A DNA stretch of 64,000 nt, taken from Plazaster borealis (Eukaryota > Echinodermata > Asteroidea > Forcipulatida > Labidiasteridae). Location of the stretch: NCBI GenBank assembly GCA_021014325.1, contig CM037472.1, positions 12,385,063-12,449,062 on the forward strand, read 5' to 3'. Below are positions 59,111-64,000 of the stretch, one piece after another; the first letter of the stretch is position 1, and every line of letters starts with the position of its first letter. A program made the position numbers and the translations under genes. The notes beneath the pieces are model-generated. The model saw nothing but the letters and a program-made list of their open reading frames with translations. It searched no databases and was not told the origin of the DNA.

Positions 59111-60440
59111 TCAAACTAGGGATTCTTTGTAGCTGCTATTGCCTTCAATTTCTTTTTTGTTCTCAGTCTCATTTAGGTTCGTTTAGTCAATCTATCTCAT
59201 TTAATTTAGACATTCCAGACTACAATTTCACCATTCCTCAGTTGAATTTCTTTCATTACAAATAGTCTGGTCTCATTTTGCACGAAGCGCGTACATTACA
59301 CGTGCACACTCTCCACAGAGATACTGTATAAAGCATACATACATGTAGGTCAACGGTTTGTTGTTGACTGCTTGTTTCTGTGACGGTGTATACAAAATAT
59401 TAAGTCAGAAACATTAGAAGAAAACCTTTATCTTCAATATGTAATACTTTTGTATCAATGTTTATTTAAAAAAAACACCCACCTTTGTAAATCTGATACA
59501 GTTATGCAAGATAGCATGACCTCTAACGCTTTTCCAATGGACGGTTAGCTGGCATGGTATGCTGAAAGTCGATACTGCTTAAAATAGAGTGCCTTTGAAG
59601 TTACAAGCGATCAGAATATAAAAAATATCATACAAGTTCTTGGTGCTTTAGATCCTTAAGACAGTTTTAAGGTGTTTATATTGTTGTTTGGTTAAACTAA
59701 TACACCCGCCTTTACTCCTTAAACAAAATGCATTTTGAAAGCAAATCACGGTCCGGATTCCAATGTGTGGTTTCACGTGATGGATGCGCGCACAAAATAG
59801 ACAGGCTCCAAGCTGTACATGATGCACATTGTCAATAATACAAAAAGTCTAACATGTCTGAATGTGAGACTCGCGGCGTACAAACTTTTTGTAATGTAAA
59901 GTAATTTCCAATATTGAAGAAAATTAAATTGAACGGTTGACCAGCCTCTGCTGTTGCTTTTGCAAAATTGAATGATCTTTGTGACCTATTGAAATTGATT
60001 GATCCTATTTGACCAGTGAATGATTAACTGTTTATTGATTTACCCTTTTTGACTGTTGAATACATTTTCACCATTCTTCAGTTGAATTTCTACTACTTAT
60101 TTACAATTGATGAAAACTAGAATGAATGGTTGACCAGCCTCTTGCTCCTGGCTTTTCACCAGTTTCACCATTTCACCAAAATTTCAAATGAAATTAAATG
60201 AAACGGATGTTAAATTTATTTTTTAAAAATTAAAATTGGCAGGGAAATTCTAAAATTAATTGTACAAGACAATGAAGTTACATCCCATCCTATTTTTATA
60301 TTTTTTTTTGCCGATTGCCTAATCTTTTTTAGACTTTTTCTCTCAATGAAATTTGAAAAGAAATCATAATGCCCAACTTGGATAGAATAATTGTAATTAT
60401 AGACATTCACTGATTAGAACAATATCCTCTCCTCCTATGT
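59111..60440. other. Stretch without a recognised gene
   Basis: AT-rich. Short repeated phrases (ttcaccattc(t/c)tcagttgaatttct at 59,229 and 60,068; gaccagcctctgct/cttgct) suggest an old duplication. Confidence 0.45.
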
Positions 60441-60458
60441 CACTCCACACCAAACTGT

Positions 60459-60579
60459 TTGGACTTAGATACGATCTGTACACCTGACCTTGTGATAAGC
60501 ACTTGTTGTTTGGACCTACTGGCCCAAGTCCTTATGAATCCTTCACTTTGGCGATTGGATATAGAAGGAATTGAGACTG
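60459..60579 (+). CDS. Exon-like segment of an unidentified gene
   Basis: Open frame LDLDTICTPDLVISTCCLDL to LMNPSLWRLDIEGIET ending at gtaagg. Acceptor is probably ...ggacttag at 60,468-60,469. Helical, leucine-rich, looks like solenoid protein. Not recognised. Confidence 0.45.
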
Positions 60580-61049
60580 TAAGGGTTTTAAACATTTGTA
60601 TTGTTACCATCAAATACATCTTAACCTACTTGGTTGTGCGCATGCATCATTATTCTCTGTATATTAAAATCCTAATTAAGAGCACAATACTTTCTTGAGA
60701 GGTAAAGTATGTGCCACTTTAAAAAATAAATAAGTCATTTATTTTATTATCTTTTTTTTTTCATTGAGTTTAATCAAACTGTTGTGTATTAATAGAACTC
60801 CTTCAAATAGGCCTTATGAATGCAACATCATTTGGGTAGGATGCCCTCTGATCAAGGACAAAAGAAGGTTGCTCATTTGCCCATTCTGTGTGCCGTGTGT
60901 ACATAGATGTGCATTTCCATTGTTTCATCATCGTTTCACCTCTAATGTGGTATCAATGCATAAGCTCCATATAGTCTTGCCAACCTGTCCCCTGTGATAG
61001 GCCTGCTGCATAGCATGTTTCATGAATTCAAAGTACAGTGGCTACTTTT

Positions 61050-61275
61050 GTGTAATTTGCATTTAAAAGAACCCATTTACACTTATCACTAAGAGAAGGG
61101 GGTTTGCCCCGGTGTTTCTGACAGTGGCTGCTGAATGCGCTGCATCACCTTGTAAACCATTGGTGCCACAAAAATAGATCTCATCAAAACATAGCTCTGC
61201 TCATCCTGTTGAGTGCTTTGATACACCCCTAGGGGTGTGATAGAGCACTATATATATGACCCAGTACCATTATGA
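61050..61275 (+). mobile_element. tRNA-Leu-like SINE body fragment
   Basis: aaaagaacccatttacacttatcactaagagaagggggtttgccccgg ... ttgagtgctttgatacaccc. Head missing. Confidence 0.65.
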
Positions 61276-62349
61276 TTATTTGTTTTTGTCCATCTTGTAA
61301 ACACAAATTTGAATTAACCCTGATTAAGAATTTGTTTACTTGTTGAATGTTTTCACTTTTCTTTCAAGTGGCCTTTTACTCTGAGTGCACTTGACTGCAA
61401 ACAGCCAGCCAAGATTTTATGATGTTTGCTTCAAGTCTGTTTGTATACACAAGAAATTGACATCCTTCTACATGTAACAAGTACTTGGTAAGTCAACCCA
61501 ACTCTTTACTCCAATTTGGTAAAGAATAGGCCTTCATGTAAGGCTTTTTCAATATTGTCTACCCTGTCGACAGCTGTTTGTTAATATTCAAGTTGGATAT
61601 TTAGGCATCTTTAGTCGCATCTTTATGGTGCGATACATGCTTGGTCTTGATCAAAAAAATTAAAACTTTCAATTTTACAGCTTGAATTTTTAAGCTTGAC
61701 ATGAGGCCCAATTGTCCTTGAAAATATAGTGGTCATGAAATGCTCCCATGTGCAAATTTGTTTTACTTTTATTTGTCGGATCAAAATACATGTAAGTTTT
61801 GAATTTGTACAAAATCCCATGTTTTCTTTCAAAACAATATTGCCTGTAATTTGATGAAGTTTTCATGGATGGGTAATTGTGTTCAATGTAAATTCTAAGA
61901 CATGATGTTTTAAGAAGATGACACCGATCAATCTAAGAAAGACAGTCCCTTGTTAAGCATTTTAATTGTTTTTCAGTTGAGTTACAAATATTCATACATG
62001 AACATAATTTGTGATGTTCCTTTTGATAATGTAAACTATTTTAGTTAACATCTTTTATGAGTTTTTGCTATTATTTGTTATTGTTATGCGCCTTGGGTTT
62101 GTTCATCTTGGGGTCCTCAATAAATCTATTTTATTATTTGAAAGATAATCTGGATATTATATTTCCTTGACTAACAAACCAAAAGTTAAGCAGCTTTTTA
62201 GGGTTAAATTGATTATTGCTTCAGTACCACTGAATCTATATCAACGTGTACTCTTTCCATTTTGAACATATATGCAAAGCATGTTTCACTTGACAATTTT
62301 TACCCTTTTGATTTTTCCTGTTTAACATGTGGCGCTGACTGAGTTTGGG

Positions 62350-62400
62350 AACCAGGGATGGAGTTCTGTTCATCCAACGCAAACTACACATGCCCTCTCA
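62350..62400 (+). CDS. Exon-like segment of an unidentified gene
   Basis: Between a gactgag acceptor and a cag|gtagga donor. The frame that would join the 63,296 segment reads LGTRDGVLFIQRKLHMPSQ, phase 0 at its end. Short; only moderate support. Confidence 0.35.
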
Positions 62401-63109
62401 GGTAGGACCCTGCAACACCAGGATGCTCCATTTAAGGGAAAAAAAGGACTTCTATATTGACTTACTTCTGACTAGTCAGCTTGGGTCATCAGTGATCTGA
62501 AGTCAAGTAGTGAACTGTTTAGACACACAGTTAGCCCGTTTTAAGTCATCATTGATCCATCACATTCACTTGATCACCGTCACCGATTTTTGTATCTTAC
62601 ACTTGCACTATAACTCTGCATGATATTAACAGCAAGCTCACCTTCGTTTTCCTCCTTCCTTTCACATTTTAATCCTTCATCCAATAGTTAATCGCACTGG
62701 GTCACATAACCATCACTGCCTGCCTTTTGCACACACCTCACATAACCCCAATACCTTCAATATTGTATTGAATTGAGATTTCTGATTGTATTTTGTGTGT
62801 GTTTTATTTACTGCAATGATGACATGCTGTACCATCTACCTGTGAGCAAGGGCCATCAGATAGGTATTATGGGTCCATAGAGAAAGGTTCCTGTCTCCTT
62901 GGTGGATTGACAGATTTGTCGCAGTCTGATGATACAGCTGAAAAACAGTGAGGTAAAGTTGTCATGTTTTGTATACCTTGAACTATAATTTGATGATGAT
63001 ATAAAAGAACATTCATAGTGCTGATATTTGCCAAGTATGACACTCTTGGCACATTTTACCTCTGTCATTGGGGCCAGATGTTTCATTTCGAAAACCATCA
63101 AAGATCCCA

Positions 63110-63245
63110 GTCAGATTAGATAGATTAGATTAAATCAATCATGAGATTTGTCTCTGCCCTCACAGTTACCTATTTACTCCTTGTGGAGAGAAGCAATTGT
63201 TGTTAGATGGTTTGTTCAGGACATAAGTGCAGTAACTGGCCAGGC
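63110..63245 (-). mobile_element. tRNA-Leu-like SINE fragment (minus)
   Basis: aatcaatcatgagatttgtctctgccctcacagttacctatttactccttgtggagagaagcaattgttg corresponds to the SINE middle. Confidence 0.5.
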
Positions 63246-63295
63246 CTTTAATTTCCTATCATCCTATTCTATTTGTTGATTTATGTTCTTCAGTT

Positions 63296-63386
63296 TGACC
63301 GTTCTTTTCCTCACTGCGACTTGTTGGGGCAAACTGAGAATCTGCTTATGAAATCCAGGGATAATTCGCGCTTGGTTTCCACCAGG
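63296..63386 (+). CDS. Exon-like segment of an unidentified gene
   Basis: Acceptor ttcttcag, open frame FDRSFPHCDLLGQTENLLMK then SRDNSRLVSTR, donor gtaaat. Phase 0 in, two bases out. Best of the 3' exon candidates; family not recognised. Confidence 0.5.
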
Positions 63387-63626
63387 TAAATACTTGATAA
63401 TTGAAATTATTTAACTTCCTCCTCAAAAGAATACCCTCTTTAAAGAGAGTTGTGCTTTCAGAAGAGAGGGTCTTTCAAGTAGTGTTCCTAAGGTTAACAT
63501 CTGTTGGAAAATGTTAATTTGGTTTTAACTTACTAGCAAGTTTTATATTGTTTTTTCTTTCCACTACTTTTCTACTCGATAGTCCGTTCTCAACATGTGC
63601 CATGAAGACTGTCTTGGCATGAGCAG

Positions 63627-64000
63627 ATGACATCATGGTGTGAGGAGAGTGATGTCATGGTATGAGGAGACTGACGTCATGGTATGAGGAGACTGATGTC
63701 ATGGTATGAGGAGACTGACGTCATGGCACGAGGAGACTGACGTCATGGTGTGAGAAGACTGACGTCATGGTGTGAGGAGACTGACGTCATGGTGTGAGGA
63801 GACTGACGTCATGGTGTGAGGAGACTGACGTCATGGTGTGAGGAGACTGACGTCATGGTGTGAGGAGACTGACGTCATGGTGTGAGGAGACTGACGTCAT
63901 GGTGTGAGGAGACTGACGTCATGGTGTGAGGAGACTGACGTCATGGTGTGAGGAGACTGACGTCATGGTGTGAGGAGACTGACGTCATGGTGTGAGGAGA
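63627..64000. repeat. 22-bp tandem array carrying CRE/ATF sites (runs off window end)
   Basis: 17 units of ctgacgtcatggtgtgaggaga. The octamer TGACGTCA is perfect in 14 units (63,672; 63,716; then every 22 bases to 63,980). It is changed in three: TGACATCA at 63,628 and TGATGTCA at 63,650 and 63,694. The array continues beyond the window. Confidence 0.95.

Noticed and set aside
63627..64000. CRISPR or coding repeat
   Set aside because: 22-bp units are head-to-tail with no spacers; 22 is not a multiple of three and every frame meets TGA.

Overview
This is a eukaryotic nuclear window: long intron-rich plus-strand genes with GT-AG exons of 60-300 bp, many tRNA-derived SINEs, dozens of short inverted-repeat elements and several tandem arrays. 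A short (TTAGGG)n run, the protein sequences and the repeat style suggest a deuterostome marine invertebrate, most likely an echinoderm. That placement is inference; no ribosomal or mitochondrial marker is present.

Region 1 (about 1-34.9 kb) holds the C-terminal ~60% of a KNTC1/ROD gene (kinetochore-associated protein 1, the large subunit of the ROD-ZW10-ZWILCH complex). I traced 32 consecutive plus-strand exons (622 to about 34,877, roughly 1,330 codons) whose splice phases join at every junction except one. At 24,686-25,759 a run of six A's appears to shift the frame. The gene starts left of the window. Its introns carry SINEs, palindromic MITE-like elements, a Penelope-like reverse transcriptase fragment, a LINE 3' fragment, a ~1-kb minisatellite and two separate exon-level tandem duplications (10.4-10.9 kb and 32.8-33.3 kb).

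Region 2 (34.9-43.4 kb) is repeat-dominated and intergenic: a three-copy tandem array of a ~318-bp unit containing a tRNA-Asn-like module, with an inverted extra copy, a 607-bp inverted-repeat element, a long-TIR palindrome and an interstitial telomeric run.

Region 3 (43,428-50,695) is a complete eight-exon gene for a peroxisomal sarcosine/pipecolate oxidase (PIPOX). It encodes 389 residues, close to the 390 of the human protein, and ends in the peroxisomal targeting signal SKL. Several positions expected to be conserved in the active site are changed, including the arginine matching MSOX Arg52, which is Cys here.

Region 4 (50.7-64 kb) is mostly repeats: a 66-bp satellite whose minus strand reads like a degenerate zinc finger, several TIR elements, one of them hAT-like with a perfect 8-bp target duplication, and isolated exon-like segments (55.3, 60.5, 62.4 and 63.3 kb) that may belong to an unidentified plus-strand gene. 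The window ends inside a 22-bp tandem array in which nearly every unit carries the CRE/ATF palindrome TGACGTCA.

KNTC1 and PIPOX have no known functional link; they are simply neighbours.
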